The notes beneath the pieces are model-generated. The model had not been told where the DNA came from and did no database searches. It saw nothing but the letters and a program-made list of their open reading frames with translations. 64,000 nucleotides of DNA. Source: JAJDNS01 sp963578825 (GTDB taxonomy: Bacteria; Acidobacteriota; Vicinamibacteria; Fen-336). Where the stretch lies: assembly GCA_963578825.1 (NCBI GenBank), contig CAUZDW010000009.1:61221-125220 (forward strand), written 5' to 3'. Shown piece after piece: positions 23,269-31,648 of the stretch. Positions within the stretch are counted from its first letter, which is position 1, and each line of letters opens with the position of its first letter. The position numbers and the translations under genes were made by a program.

Positions 23269-25683
23269 ATGACGAGAATGACTTCCTTCACACTCGCGCT
23301 GATCGTCGGAGCCACGACGCTGGCCCGCGCGCAGACGCTGCCGATCGTCACGAACGTCGAGCCGCAGCCGTTCATCGCGCAGGCTATGCGTCTGGTCGAG
23401 GCGCTCGAGTTCCTGGGGAGTGAGCTCCCGGCGGGCGAGGCGCGCCGGCTGGACGAGCTGCGCGACGCCGCGCCGACCGAGGCGGTGGTCGAGGAGATCC
23501 AGCAGATCTTCGACCAGTACGCCCTGGCCATGGTGCAGATCAATCCGGAAGCCCGCGTCAGCGTGGTGCGCGGCCCGGCGCCGGCCGAGATCGTGCAGCA
23601 CGGCTGGAAGGCGACGCTCGTCAAGGTGCACAACCAGGGCGCCGTGCGCGGCCCGCTGGAGGTGGAGAGCCCGAACGCCGAGCCCGTGCTGTTCCTATCG
23701 ACCGGCGCGCCGACGGCGGGGGACGACACGCGCATCACGCCGGGCCAGCTCGCCAACCGCTTCCTCGAGCTGGTGATGTACCGCCGCCGGCCGATGCTGC
23801 CGAACCTGTCAGGACTCCCGCTCGAATACGCCATCCTCCAGATCAACTCGAAGACGGCCGGCCAGCGCGAAGCGCGCATCGGCTTCCACGTCGGCCAGGG
23901 GACGCAGGACCTCGGCTTCCGGAACGCGATAGACGTGCTGTTCGACTGCCAGCCGTCGGTGCAGGTCGTCTTCCGCGTCACGGATCACGACGGCACGCCG
24001 ACGATGGCGTCGTTCGTGATCACGGATGGGGTGGAGCGGTTGGTGGACGATCCAGAGGCGTGGCCCGAGGACTACCGCATGGCGTTCGCGCGGCGCCGCG
24101 CCCTGGAGGAAGGCGCGCCGACGCCCCCGGCGCCAAGCCGGCTGGTCGGCGTCTACCCGCTGCCGTCGCGCCGATCGGCGATGACCGACACGTTCCCCGA
24201 TTTCTATTTTCACGCGCAGGTGTACCGCAGCGACGGCGAGTACGTCGCGCTGCCGCCCGGCACCTACGACGTCACTTACACCCGCGGTCCGGAGTACCTG
24301 CCGCAAAGGAAGCGAATCACGGTGCCCGAAGGGGTCGAGGCGATGGAGGAGTCGTTCCAGCTCCGGCGCTGGGCCGATCTGTCCAGCTTGGGCTGGCACA
24401 GCGGCGACCACCACGTCCACGCCGCCGGGTGCAGCCACTACGAGAGCCCGGAGGAGGGGGTCGATCCGGAGCACATGTGGCGGCAGGCGCTTGGCGAGGA
24501 CCTCAACGTGACCTCCGTCCTCAACTGGGGGCCGAGCTGGTATCACCAGAAGCAGTTCTTCGACGGTGAGGTGCACGTGCTTTCGACCGACCGCAACGTC
24601 CTGCGCTACGACGTCGAGGTGTCCGGCTTCCCGTCGTCGCACGCCGGCCATCTGGTGCTGCTGCGGCTCGACGAGGATGACTACCCGGGCACCAGCCTGA
24701 TCGAGGAGTGGCCGAGCTGGACGCTGCCGGTCCTCCAGTGGGGGCAATCGCAGGATGGCATCGTCGGCTACGCGCACTCCGGCTGGGGCCTCGAGCCGGT
24801 GGCGCCGACGAGCGAACTGCCCAACTACACCATGGCCAAGTTCGACGGCATCGGCGCCAACGAGTACGTGGTGACCGTCACGCACGGCGCGGTTGACTTC
24901 ATCTCGGCCGGCGACACGCCGATCCCCTGGGAGCTCAACATCTGGTACCACACGTTGAACACCGGCTTCCGGACGCGCATCAGCGGCGAGACCGACTTTC
25001 CGTGCATTTACGATGACCGCGTCGGCATGACGCGAACCCACGCGAAGATCGACGGGCCGCTGAACTTCACGACGTTCGCCGAGGCCATCAAGAACGGCCG
25101 CAGCTACGTGTCGGACGGGCGGTCGCACCTGATGGACTTCGCCGTGGACGGCATCGGCGTCGGCACGAACGGCAGCGAGGTGCGGCTGACGGGCGCCGGC
25201 GCCGCCACGGTCACGGCCAGGGTGACGGCCTACCTCCCGCCCGAGCAGGACGAGGTGGGGGCGGCGATCGCGGCGCGGCCTCTGACCCAGCCGCCCTACT
25301 GGCACATCGAGCGATCGCGGATCGGGACAAGCCGGCGGATTCCGGTCGAGCTGATCGTCAACGGTCAGGTGGTCGATCGCGTCGAGGTGGTCGCCGACGG
25401 CGAATGGACTGACGTCGAGTTCGAGGCGCCGATCGCGCGCTCGAGCTGGGCGGCGCTGCGCGTCATGGGCAGCTCCCACACGAACCCGATCTTCGTCCTC
25501 GTCGACGGCGAGCCGATCCGCGCCTCCCGCCGGAGCGCCGAGTGGTGCCGCCTGGCCGTCGATCAGTGCTGGACGATGAAGCAGCCGCTCATCCGCGAGG
25601 AGGATCGCACCGCGGCCGAAGCGGCCTACGACCATGCGCGCCGCATCTACGACGAGATCATCGCCGAGTCGCCTGTGCCGTAG
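23269..25683 (+). CDS. Secreted CehA/McbA-type metallohydrolase (PHP-like)
   Basis: An 804-residue exported protein; signal peptide MTRMTSFTLALIVGATTLAR ending at ARA-Q. The metal site is recognisable in SLGWHSGDHHVHAAGCSHYE (H-x-H plus D, typical of PHP/CehA proteins), with further His in GIVGYAHSGWGLE and Asp in VTHGAVDFISAGD. The N-terminal 370 residues are beta-rich; the last 150 (RSSWAALRVMGSSHTNPIFV) resemble the C-terminus of CehA-like proteins. The family includes a carbaryl esterase and many uncharacterised hydrolases, so the substrate is unknown. TAGGAG lies 9 bases before the ATG. A single gene. Confidence 0.8.
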   Translation: MTRMTSFTLALIVGATTLARAQTLPIVTNVEPQPFIAQAMRLVEALEFLGSELPAGEARRLDELRDAAPTEAVVEEIQQIFDQYALAMVQINPEARVSVVRGPAPAEIVQHGWKATLVKVHNQGAVRGPLEVESPNAEPVLFLSTGAPTAGDDTRITPGQLANRFLELVMYRRRPMLPNLSGLPLEYAILQINSKTAGQREARIGFHVGQGTQDLGFRNAIDVLFDCQPSVQVVFRVTDHDGTPTMASFVITDGVERLVDDPEAWPEDYRMAFARRRALEEGAPTPPAPSRLVGVYPLPSRRSAMTDTFPDFYFHAQVYRSDGEYVALPPGTYDVTYTRGPEYLPQRKRITVPEGVEAMEESFQLRRWADLSSLGWHSGDHHVHAAGCSHYESPEEGVDPEHMWRQALGEDLNVTSVLNWGPSWYHQKQFFDGEVHVLSTDRNVLRYDVEVSGFPSSHAGHLVLLRLDEDDYPGTSLIEEWPSWTLPVLQWGQSQDGIVGYAHSGWGLEPVAPTSELPNYTMAKFDGIGANEYVVTVTHGAVDFISAGDTPIPWELNIWYHTLNTGFRTRISGETDFPCIYDDRVGMTRTHAKIDGPLNFTTFAEAIKNGRSYVSDGRSHLMDFAVDGIGVGTNGSEVRLTGAGAATVTARVTAYLPPEQDEVGAAIAARPLTQPPYWHIERSRIGTSRRIPVELIVNGQVVDRVEVVADGEWTDVEFEAPIARSSWAALRVMGSSHTNPIFVLVDGEPIRASRRSAEWCRLAVDQCWTMKQPLIREEDRTAAEAAYDHARRIYDEIIAESPVP

Positions 25684-25757
25684 AGCGAGCAGGCTAAAGT
25701 TCACGGCCACCGATTCATGATTTGGTTCGAAGAGCTGAAGGAGCGGGTGCCCATCCC

Positions 25758-27746
25758 ATGAACAAGTTGACGAAGATCGGATGTGCCGTCTTCATGATGG
25801 GCTGCTTCGCTTGCGGTCCGTCTTCGGTCGCTATCCAGACCGACGACGTCCCTATCGGGCTATCGGAGCTCACCCGTCTCGACCTTCTACCGCGGTTCAA
25901 GCGTTCCATCCGAGTCGGGTCGTTCTCGAGCTACGACCGCACCGGCGGCAATGACGACGGGTTCTCGGGTACGTATTCCTTTGTCCGGAAAGACGACGAG
26001 GGTCTCGTGCTAGCCGAGCTCGACGGGCCGGGCGCCATCTACCGCATCTGGACGCCGACGCCGACCGATGACGTGTTCGCGTTCTATTTTGACGGCGAAG
26101 CGGAGCCGCGGCTCGAGATTCCGTTTCGGCAGCTCTTCACCGGCGAACAGGAGCCGTTCGTCTCGCCTGTCGTCGGCTACGGCGCGGGCGGCTTCTACTG
26201 CTACCTGCCGATTACGTTCGAGCAGTCCATCAAGATCGTGGCGCGTGCCGAGTCGATTCACTTCTACCAAATCAACTACGCGATCTATCCGGAGGACGCG
26301 GATGTCACGACCTTTGACGGCTACGACTCTCCCGAGGCCCGGGGGCAGCTCGCGGCGGCCGCGGATCTGTTCGGCTCGGCCGGCGACAACATCAGCGCCC
26401 TGACCGCGCCCCCCGGATCGACAGTCCGAACGGAGAGCCGTTCGCTGTCGCTCGGTGCCGGTGAAACCGTGACGTTGTTCGAGACCACTGAGCCCGGTCG
26501 GATTGTCGGGCTGCGTCTCGGACCAGCTTCCGCGTTTGCTGGCAAAGAGCGGGACGTTGTCGTGCGTATGTACTGGGATGACGATCCGGAACCGGCTGTG
26601 GTAAGCCCGGGCGGCGATCTTTTCGGATACAGCTGGGGTAACCCCGCCATGCGTTCTATCGTGGCGGGCACCGCGGATGATACGAATTACCTGTATCTGC
26701 CGATGCCGTTTGATCGCTCGGCGCGGATCGAGCTCGCGTCCGAACGCGCCATCGAAGTACACGGTGAGATCGACTGGACGAACGTGCCCCGAGCGTCGGA
26801 CGAGGGTCGTTTCTATGCGGTATGGCGGCGTGAGAATCCGACCACCGTCGGCGAGCCGTTCACGTTCATCGACACCGAAGGGCGCGGTCACATCGTGGGC
26901 GCGGTGCTACAGGCTCAGGGATTCGAGCCGGCGCAAACGGGTTTCTTCGAGGGCGACGATCAAGCGACACTCGACGGCGAGCTCGTGATTCACGGCACCG
27001 GATCAGAAGATTTCTTCAACGGTGGCTGGTACAACGTTACCGGGCGTTGGATCTCACGAGTATCGCTTCCGTTCAGTGGCTGCCTCGATTACAAAAACCC
27101 GCTCGGGCGAAGCGCGGGTTACCGCTTCATGCTCACCGATGCGTATGCGTACGAAGAGAGCGCGCTTTTGACGATCGAGCACTCTCCAACCGAGAACAGC
27201 TTTGCGACCGACTACGCCGCGGTGACGTACCTTTATTCCGAAGAGCGTCCGACAATGCCGTTCGAGATTCTTCCGGTCGCTCAGCGACGCGTCAGCGATC
27301 CGGATCGAATCGTGTTTCGACCGGGCTGGAGCGTTCCTGTCGATTCCTTCTCGTTCCAGAACATGACGGTGACGAAGATCCAGGAGGCACTCGACGGAGA
27401 GAACACGCGCTACCTGAAGGTGCGAGCGCAAGGTGATGATATGTTCGGACTGCACAGCATCGGCTTCCGGTGCGAGCTGCCGGAAGCGGGAACCTATGCC
27501 GTGAGCATCGAGGCGATCGCCGGACCGGACCAGGCGAGCGTCCAAATCTACAATAACGAGAAGGCAGAAGGGGCGGTCGTGGATCTCTACCGGCCGCAGC
27601 GGGAGAAGAGTGGCCCCATGCCGCTCGCGGAGATGGAGTTCGTCGAAGGGGAGAACGTCGTCCTGTTGAAACTCGTCGACAAGAACCCGCAGTCCTCGGG
27701 TCTCGGTCTCGACGTGACGACGCTGACGTTCGAGCGCGTTCGCTAG
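25758..27746 (+). CDS. DUF2961 / glycoside hydrolase family 172 lipoprotein
   Basis: About 662 residues. The N-terminus MNKLTKIGCAVFMMGCFACG has a short charged start, a hydrophobic run and Cys, suggesting a lipoprotein. DUF2961 blocks: RSIRVGSFSSYDRTGGNDDG, LAELDGPGAIYRIWTPTP, HGTGSEDFFNGGWY and EHSPTENSFATDYAAVTYLY. GH172 enzymes act on fructofuranosides and arabinofuranosides, with paired Glu in a toroidal trimer; here an acid is visible in GTGSEDFFNGG. A C-terminal beta-sandwich (about 540-662) may bind sugar. Third positions are less GC-rich than the housekeeping genes, supporting accessory status. The ATG at 25758 follows AAGGAG at a rather long 14-base spacing. Confidence 0.85.
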   Translation: MNKLTKIGCAVFMMGCFACGPSSVAIQTDDVPIGLSELTRLDLLPRFKRSIRVGSFSSYDRTGGNDDGFSGTYSFVRKDDEGLVLAELDGPGAIYRIWTPTPTDDVFAFYFDGEAEPRLEIPFRQLFTGEQEPFVSPVVGYGAGGFYCYLPITFEQSIKIVARAESIHFYQINYAIYPEDADVTTFDGYDSPEARGQLAAAADLFGSAGDNISALTAPPGSTVRTESRSLSLGAGETVTLFETTEPGRIVGLRLGPASAFAGKERDVVVRMYWDDDPEPAVVSPGGDLFGYSWGNPAMRSIVAGTADDTNYLYLPMPFDRSARIELASERAIEVHGEIDWTNVPRASDEGRFYAVWRRENPTTVGEPFTFIDTEGRGHIVGAVLQAQGFEPAQTGFFEGDDQATLDGELVIHGTGSEDFFNGGWYNVTGRWISRVSLPFSGCLDYKNPLGRSAGYRFMLTDAYAYEESALLTIEHSPTENSFATDYAAVTYLYSEERPTMPFEILPVAQRRVSDPDRIVFRPGWSVPVDSFSFQNMTVTKIQEALDGENTRYLKVRAQGDDMFGLHSIGFRCELPEAGTYAVSIEAIAGPDQASVQIYNNEKAEGAVVDLYRPQREKSGPMPLAEMEFVEGENVVLLKLVDKNPQSSGLGLDVTTLTFERVR

Positions 27747-28278
27747 ATGGAATCGCGTTGTGGCTAGCTGTCCGTGTGGAACCGGGCACGAAGCAGTGCG
27801 GATGGACCCTGCTCCCGCCAACGGCGCATACCAGCCCGAGTACACCTACCCCGGTCACCGGTCCGCTCCGTGTGTGAAGTTGTACGGGGGTTGGAAGGCT
27901 GAGAATCGGAGTGTGAGTTCTGCGGCTCGCTCCTCCGGTGTTATACGTCCAAGTTCGTTGTCCTGCATGTCAACATTCTCCTTCTGTGTCTTAATCGGTT
28001 TTGCTTGCAGCGCCCAGGCGCTGTTGTGGCCCCCTAAGATGCGAGCTAGAGGAGTACGAGGACGGCGTTCAGTGGGGGTGCGCCGAGGGTACGCTAGGTT
28101 GTCTAGCGAATCGGCCTTCTTCTACGCGGTCGAGTCGAGGGCCGCTCTGGGCACCTCCTTAACCATTGTCTCTTACGTCTTGACACCTAGATCCCGTTTA
28201 GCAGGCGAAAATGGGCACCTTTCGGGAATCTTTTTTTGGGCTTCTACTTTTCCCTTTATCCATAAGGAACCGCCCGAT
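27747..28278. other. Gene-poor, lower-GC spacer (532 bases)
   Basis: No long credible gene. It contains one possible tiny ORF (27855-27968, minus), a small 7-bp dyad CAGCGCC..GGCGCTG (28009-28024), and near 28201-28232 the sequence GGCGAAAATGGGCACCTTTC followed by a T-run. The latter resembles the ends of IS21-type elements. Probably the scar of mobile-element activity. Confidence 0.4.
27855..27968 (-). CDS. Possible 37-residue ORF (remnant?)
   Basis: ATG at 27968 with AAGGAG 9 bases upstream. The product begins MQDNELGRITPEERAAELTL. The phrase ITPEERAAEL resembles the opening of small proteins found beside recombinases and transposases, but it is too short to assign. It may be a truncated gene rather than an expressed peptide. 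Confidence 0.25.
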   Translation of the reverse strand: MQDNELGRITPEERAAELTLRFSAFQPPYNFTHGADR

Positions 28279-29265
28279 TCAGTAACAGACAGTCGTGTGG
28301 ACGCCAGCCGAGGCCGCGCTGACCTCGCGGTCGGTGTCAGGGAAGCGGTTTCCAGCCGGGCGTTCGAAGAGCAGCCTCATAGCGAGGGCTTCGCGCTCGC
28401 TAAAGCCGTTGATCGAGTAGCGCGAGAAGTACCGGCTCATGAGCTCCTCCCAGGCGTACGTGTGCTGGAGTCCGATGGAGTGACCCAGCTCGTGAGTCAC
28501 GACGATCGACAGTCTCGCCGCGTCGAGACCGCAGTACCCGATCTCGCCCCCCGTGATCTCTCCCCGCGCGTTTCCATTCGCGCTGAAGTACCCGAGAACG
28601 TTGGGCGCACACGAGCCCCCCGGGTCGAGACCGACCTCGAAGGTGACGCCCCCCGTGGGTTGCGTCGCGGTGAGGATGTAGATCGCACGCCCTTCGAGAG
28701 CCGCGTTCATCTCGTCGATTGCAGACTCGTGGACACGGGCAGCGCGGTCGTCCTGCAAGATCTCCTCGGAGATCCAGACGAACACCTGGGTCATCCCCTC
28801 CGGGATTCGCTCCAGTGAGCTCGTCCCGTGTTCGGGCTCCTCGCTCCAGCCGAACGTGTAGACGAGTTGTGCTGTGAACTCCTCGCTCATCCCGTTGGCC
28901 GTTTCGCGGGGCCAGAGGACGAACCGGGTGTTTCCGTCCGGGCTGACGACCGTCTGACGGCCGAGAAAGCCCGTAGCGACGATGCCAACGAAGCCTCCAT
29001 AAGGGACATCCTCTGCGAGCACGACGTGGCCCGCGCCGTCAGTGGTGTACTCGCGCCCGTGCAGGATGACGGTCGCCCCGTCCACGGGGCCGTAGTCTTC
29101 CCCTGAAACGACGCTCAAGGTGGTGCCGGCCGTCACTGCTTGAGGAGCCGGCGTCGCGGCCCGCGTCGGCGATTGCGGCGAACTCCGGTCCGAGCCACCG
29201 CAGCCCGTGAGCCCGAGGCATAGCACCACTGCCACCGTGCCCCTGGTTGCGCGAAGTTTGGTCAT
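28279..29265 (-). CDS. Metzincin-type metalloprotease lipoprotein
   Basis: A 328-residue protein. The lipobox is LGLTGC (Cys22) after MTKLRATRGTVAVVLCLGLT, so it is membrane-anchored on the outside of the inner membrane or moved to the outer membrane. Residues 40-120 resemble a carboxypeptidase-regulatory/Ig-like domain (PVDGATVILHGREYTTDGAG). The catalytic site is HELGHSIGLQH (His258, Glu259, His262, His268), a complete HExxHxxGxxH, followed about 12 residues later by EELMSRY as a likely Met-turn. AGGAGGAAG precedes the ATG. Cleaved substrate unknown. Confidence 0.8.
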   Translation of the reverse strand: MTKLRATRGTVAVVLCLGLTGCGGSDRSSPQSPTRAATPAPQAVTAGTTLSVVSGEDYGPVDGATVILHGREYTTDGAGHVVLAEDVPYGGFVGIVATGFLGRQTVVSPDGNTRFVLWPRETANGMSEEFTAQLVYTFGWSEEPEHGTSSLERIPEGMTQVFVWISEEILQDDRAARVHESAIDEMNAALEGRAIYILTATQPTGGVTFEVGLDPGGSCAPNVLGYFSANGNARGEITGGEIGYCGLDAARLSIVVTHELGHSIGLQHTYAWEELMSRYFSRYSINGFSEREALAMRLLFERPAGNRFPDTDREVSAASAGVHTTVCY

Positions 29266-29341
29266 GCTTCCTTCCTCCTGCAGTGAGCGGACGCTCCGAA
29301 GCTCCATCCGTAGCCGCTACTGCACCTGCCAACACACACCT

Positions 29342-29665
29342 TCATTGTCTTGTCGCAAGCACCACGTCATCTTCGAAGGACTTCCACTCCTCGGCGGACA
29401 TCTCGGTCCTTGCCTGTTCCGCCATTCCTTCGAGTGCCGCAAGTGGGATCTGCATCTTCTCCAGCATGACAGCCAGCTTCACCGTGTTCTGACTTTGGAA
29501 GACGCGCACTATGGCCCGAAGACGGTCGAGGCTTTCGAGTCCGGCCAACAATAGAGTAAAGGCATAGAAGAGAAAGATCCTTTGATCCCAATAGAGCAGG
29601 ACAGCCGCGAGGAGTACCCGCACGAAGTGGAACACGAACCGCTTCCAGAATCTTTTCACGTACAT
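29342..29665 (-). CDS. Small membrane protein, unknown
   Basis: A 107-residue protein. A basic N-terminus (MYVKRFWKRFVFHFVRVLLA) leads into two closely spaced hydrophobic segments (about 12-25 and 29-42), then a cytosolic amphipathic helical tail (LAVMLEKMQIPLAALEGMAE). No family recognised. It lies 76 bases downstream of the protease start region on the same strand, but the gap holds no clear promoter, so co-transcription is uncertain. Confidence 0.6.
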   Translation of the reverse strand: MYVKRFWKRFVFHFVRVLLAAVLLYWDQRIFLFYAFTLLLAGLESLDRLRAIVRVFQSQNTVKLAVMLEKMQIPLAALEGMAEQARTEMSAEEWKSFEDDVVLATRQ

Positions 29666-29704
29666 CTCTGTTGCACTCCCTTCTGACTCAGGGCGTTGGG
29701 TCGT

Positions 29705-29776
29705 CTATCCCTCTTCCCGCATCTGAGCGACTAGGCTTATGCGGGTGCGGTCGGGAAGGGGCCGCGTCAGTTTCAT
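29705..29776 (-). CDS. Possible 23-residue ORF ahead of the small membrane protein
   Basis: ATG at 29776 preceded by AGGGAG; product MKLTRPLPDRTRISLVAQMR plus three residues. It lies 39 bases upstream of the membrane-protein start and could be a leader peptide or a fragment. The nearby GTTAGGC (29783-29789) resembles an integron core site, but no partner site pairs with it. Confidence 0.25.
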   Translation of the reverse strand: MKLTRPLPDRTRISLVAQMREEG

Positions 29777-29783
29777 CTCCCTG

Positions 29784-30617
29784 TTAGGCAACGTTCCTCA
29801 CTTCGTGTGAAGGCCTCTCAGCGCCGGCCCGACCTGTTCTGTGGGCAGACTGAGCACCTCGGAATACACTTCGATAGCCATGGCACAGACTTTGGCGCGA
29901 TCGATTGTTTCCGGCTCTGTAAGCTGGTCCAGAACGAAGAAGTCGTCTCCATGCCGCTCGGCAACGCGGGCTAGCACGTCGTCGAAGGCGGCCTCTGAAG
30001 CGCTCGGGTCCAGCGGCGACTGCTACATCAAGATCGTTGAAGCCCTTCTTACAGTTCTTACAGCCCGCGTGACGACAGGTCGAGGAGTGGACGACATGGC
30101 TGCTGACGTTGCCGACGAAGGGAGTGCTCACGGCCAGAGCCTTCGGTGTGGCTCGATACTCCCAGGGGGGGATGGCGCCCGGATCGCCCCACAGGCCTCG
30201 CTTCGCGGATCGGGCCTGCTCCTCAGCGACAGCCAGGGTTGCCTCGCTTGAGTACGCCTTGTAGTGCCACGCCATGCCCGCTTGCACCAGGGTGAGGCTG
30301 ACGTCGTTGCCTCCGACGTAGACGCGGCCAACCGTGCGCCCATAGCGGTCGTGGTCTCGGACCTCTACCAGCACGTCCTTCCCGAAGACGAGCGCTGACG
30401 TCTGCTGCTTGGCCCGTTGGCCGAAGTCCTGTCCGCCCTCGGGGCAGTCGATACCTTCGAGGCGGACCTTGACGGCGCGTCCATCCCGCATAACGGAGAT
30501 GGTGTCGCCGTCAGAGACTCCCACGACGCGACCGGAGAAGTTCTCGGCCCCGGCACCGGATGTCGCCCAGCCCAGGGCAGCGAAGAGGGCGAGCGTTCTG
30601 AGGAACATGAGGGCCAT
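29784..30617 (-). CDS. Secreted thermonuclease (SNase domain), aberrant C-terminus
   Basis: Signal peptide MALMFLRTLALFAALGWATS, then an SNase fold: SGRVVGVSDGDTISVMRDG (Asp for Ca), VRLEGIDCPEGGQDFGQRA (Arg/Asp of the active site), VEVRDHDRYGRTVGRVY (second catalytic Arg) and AWHYKAYSSEATLAVAEEQA. A C-terminal Cys cluster HSSTCRHAGCKNCKKGFND resembles the usual cell-surface nuclease tail. After that, from about residue 205, the frame becomes Arg-rich nonsense, while good coding sequence lies in another frame. The real product probably ends or shifts near 30010-30022. The ATG at 30617 follows CGAGGAGAG. A second SNase lies at 31649. Confidence 0.75.
   Translation of the reverse strand: MALMFLRTLALFAALGWATSGAGAENFSGRVVGVSDGDTISVMRDGRAVKVRLEGIDCPEGGQDFGQRAKQQTSALVFGKDVLVEVRDHDRYGRTVGRVYVGGNDVSLTLVQAGMAWHYKAYSSEATLAVAEEQARSAKRGLWGDPGAIPPWEYRATPKALAVSTPFVGNVSSHVVHSSTCRHAGCKNCKKGFNDLDVAVAAGPERFRGRLRRRASPRCRAAWRRLLRSGPAYRAGNNRSRQSLCHGYRSVFRGAQSAHRTGRAGAERPSHEVRNVA
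29798..30022 (-). pseudogene. Orphan coding fragment, out of frame behind the thermonuclease
   Basis: In a different frame from the nuclease, 74 codons read SPLDPSASEAAFDDVLARVA, then ERHGDDFFVLDQLTEPETID and AIEVYSEVLSLPTEQVGPAL to a TGA. This has strong coding character, whereas the nuclease frame over the same bases turns into an Arg-rich nonsense tail. There is no start codon before the stop at 30023. Either a frameshift separates two halves of one gene, or the 3' end of an unrelated gene has been joined here. Confidence 0.45.
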
Positions 30618-31160
30618 CTCTCTCCTCGTAGTGTAGGGATCGAAGGACTGGCCTACCCTAGTCCATTCGACCCATCCTCGGAGGCTCTGAAGAAAGGGCG
30701 CTACTACTCTGTACCTCCGGGGGAGGGAAGCCCAAGCTGAAGCAGGGTGTTGTCGGTATTCGCCATGCGGGCCGCGGCAGCGTTTCCCGCCCGGGTCGCG
30801 AGGGATCGGTCTCCGTCCCGGTAGCGCCTCCCAGACAGCAGAACGCCCCTGTGACACTCCCGGAACCGACACACGGGGCCGGGATCGACGCCTCGCCGCC
30901 CGGTAGTCTGCTTTGGATTCATCGAAGCACCCGTATTCTACTAGCTAGGAAGCGGCCCCGCGCCGCTGCACGGGGGCCCAACTGTTTCATTGACGAGGCG
31001 GGCCAGCCTGAACTAATCTTCCGTTCGTCTCCGATTGGCGGTCTCGGCCCCCGCGTTCCCTCCTCCAAGCCGAGAAGCGTCGTGCGCAACCGGTCCAGCG
31101 TTGGTGCAACGACAGGGACTGACGAGGACGCGTCTCGCTTCTGGGAGGGAATAGCAAACA
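30618..31160. other. Spacer between nuclease and PilZ genes (543 bases)
   Basis: Divergent promoter region. Apart from one weak minus-strand ORF (30704-30922), I see no gene, repeat or RNA. AT-rich pieces near 30912-30950 (TTCTACTAGCTAGG) could carry promoters. Confidence 0.35.
30704..30922 (-). CDS. Doubtful 72-residue ORF
   Basis: It starts MNPKQTTGRRGVDPGPVCRF and ends LLQLGLPSPGGTE. Codon choice is GC-rich at third positions as in real genes, but the ribosome-binding site is weak and no family is recognised. Could be spurious. Confidence 0.25.
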   Translation of the reverse strand: MNPKQTTGRRGVDPGPVCRFRECHRGVLLSGRRYRDGDRSLATRAGNAAAARMANTDNTLLQLGLPSPGGTE

Positions 31161-31544
31161 ATGGCGGAGAGGGTCGCAGCCCGGATTGTTCCTGCACGTC
31201 CCATCACCGTCGCCGTCGCCGAGGACAACGGCCGTGCCGTCGCCTACGGAGTGCTCGCCAACGTCTCCGACGGCGGCGCCTGCCTCTGGACCGACGGCTT
31301 CCTCCGAGTGGGCATGCACCTTCGTCTGCAGATCAGCTTTGCGCATCCCGCCGAGATGCACGAGGCGACCGGGCTCGTCGTGTGGGGTCAGATGTGCCGT
31401 GCGACCGGAGGCGAGACACGCAAGTACGGCCTCGAGTGGCGAGGCACCGCGGTTCAGTCCAGGGAGCGCCTTCGCGACCTCGCAAGCCGGCCCGTGCCCG
31501 ATGAGGAGGCGCGTCCGCGTCCCTCCATCGTCCGCGCCTCCTGA
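31161..31544 (+). CDS. PilZ-domain protein
   Basis: A 127-residue single-domain protein. The PilZ signature is partly present: an Arg-rich N-terminus (ERVAARIVPARP, an RxxxR) and NVSDGGACLWTDGFLRVGMH, matching the (D/N)xSxxG loop. These bind cyclic-di-GMP in canonical members. LRLQISFAHPAEMHEATGLV and VWGQ form the beta-barrel strands. It probably acts as a c-di-GMP-responsive switch on an unknown partner. GGGAGGGA precedes the ATG. It heads a co-directional set with the SNase lipoprotein and YjbQ. Confidence 0.75.
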   Translation: MAERVAARIVPARPITVAVAEDNGRAVAYGVLANVSDGGACLWTDGFLRVGMHLRLQISFAHPAEMHEATGLVVWGQMCRATGGETRKYGLEWRGTAVQSRERLRDLASRPVPDEEARPRPSIVRAS

Positions 31545-31648
31545 GCGTCGGATCCTCGCCGTCCACCGCCGAAGAAGTCGTGCACCGGACCTTCGGCGCG
31601 AACCATCCGTGAGACGATGAACCGACCCACTCTCCCGGAGGCTCAAGA

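Noticed and set aside
23809..25710. A 633-codon minus-strand frame
   Set aside because: Antisense shadow of the CehA/McbA-type gene.
20094..31160. Prophage or integrative element with integrase
   Set aside because: No integrase, capsid, terminase or relaxase gene was found, nor a duplicated tRNA end; only an accessory tract can be claimed.
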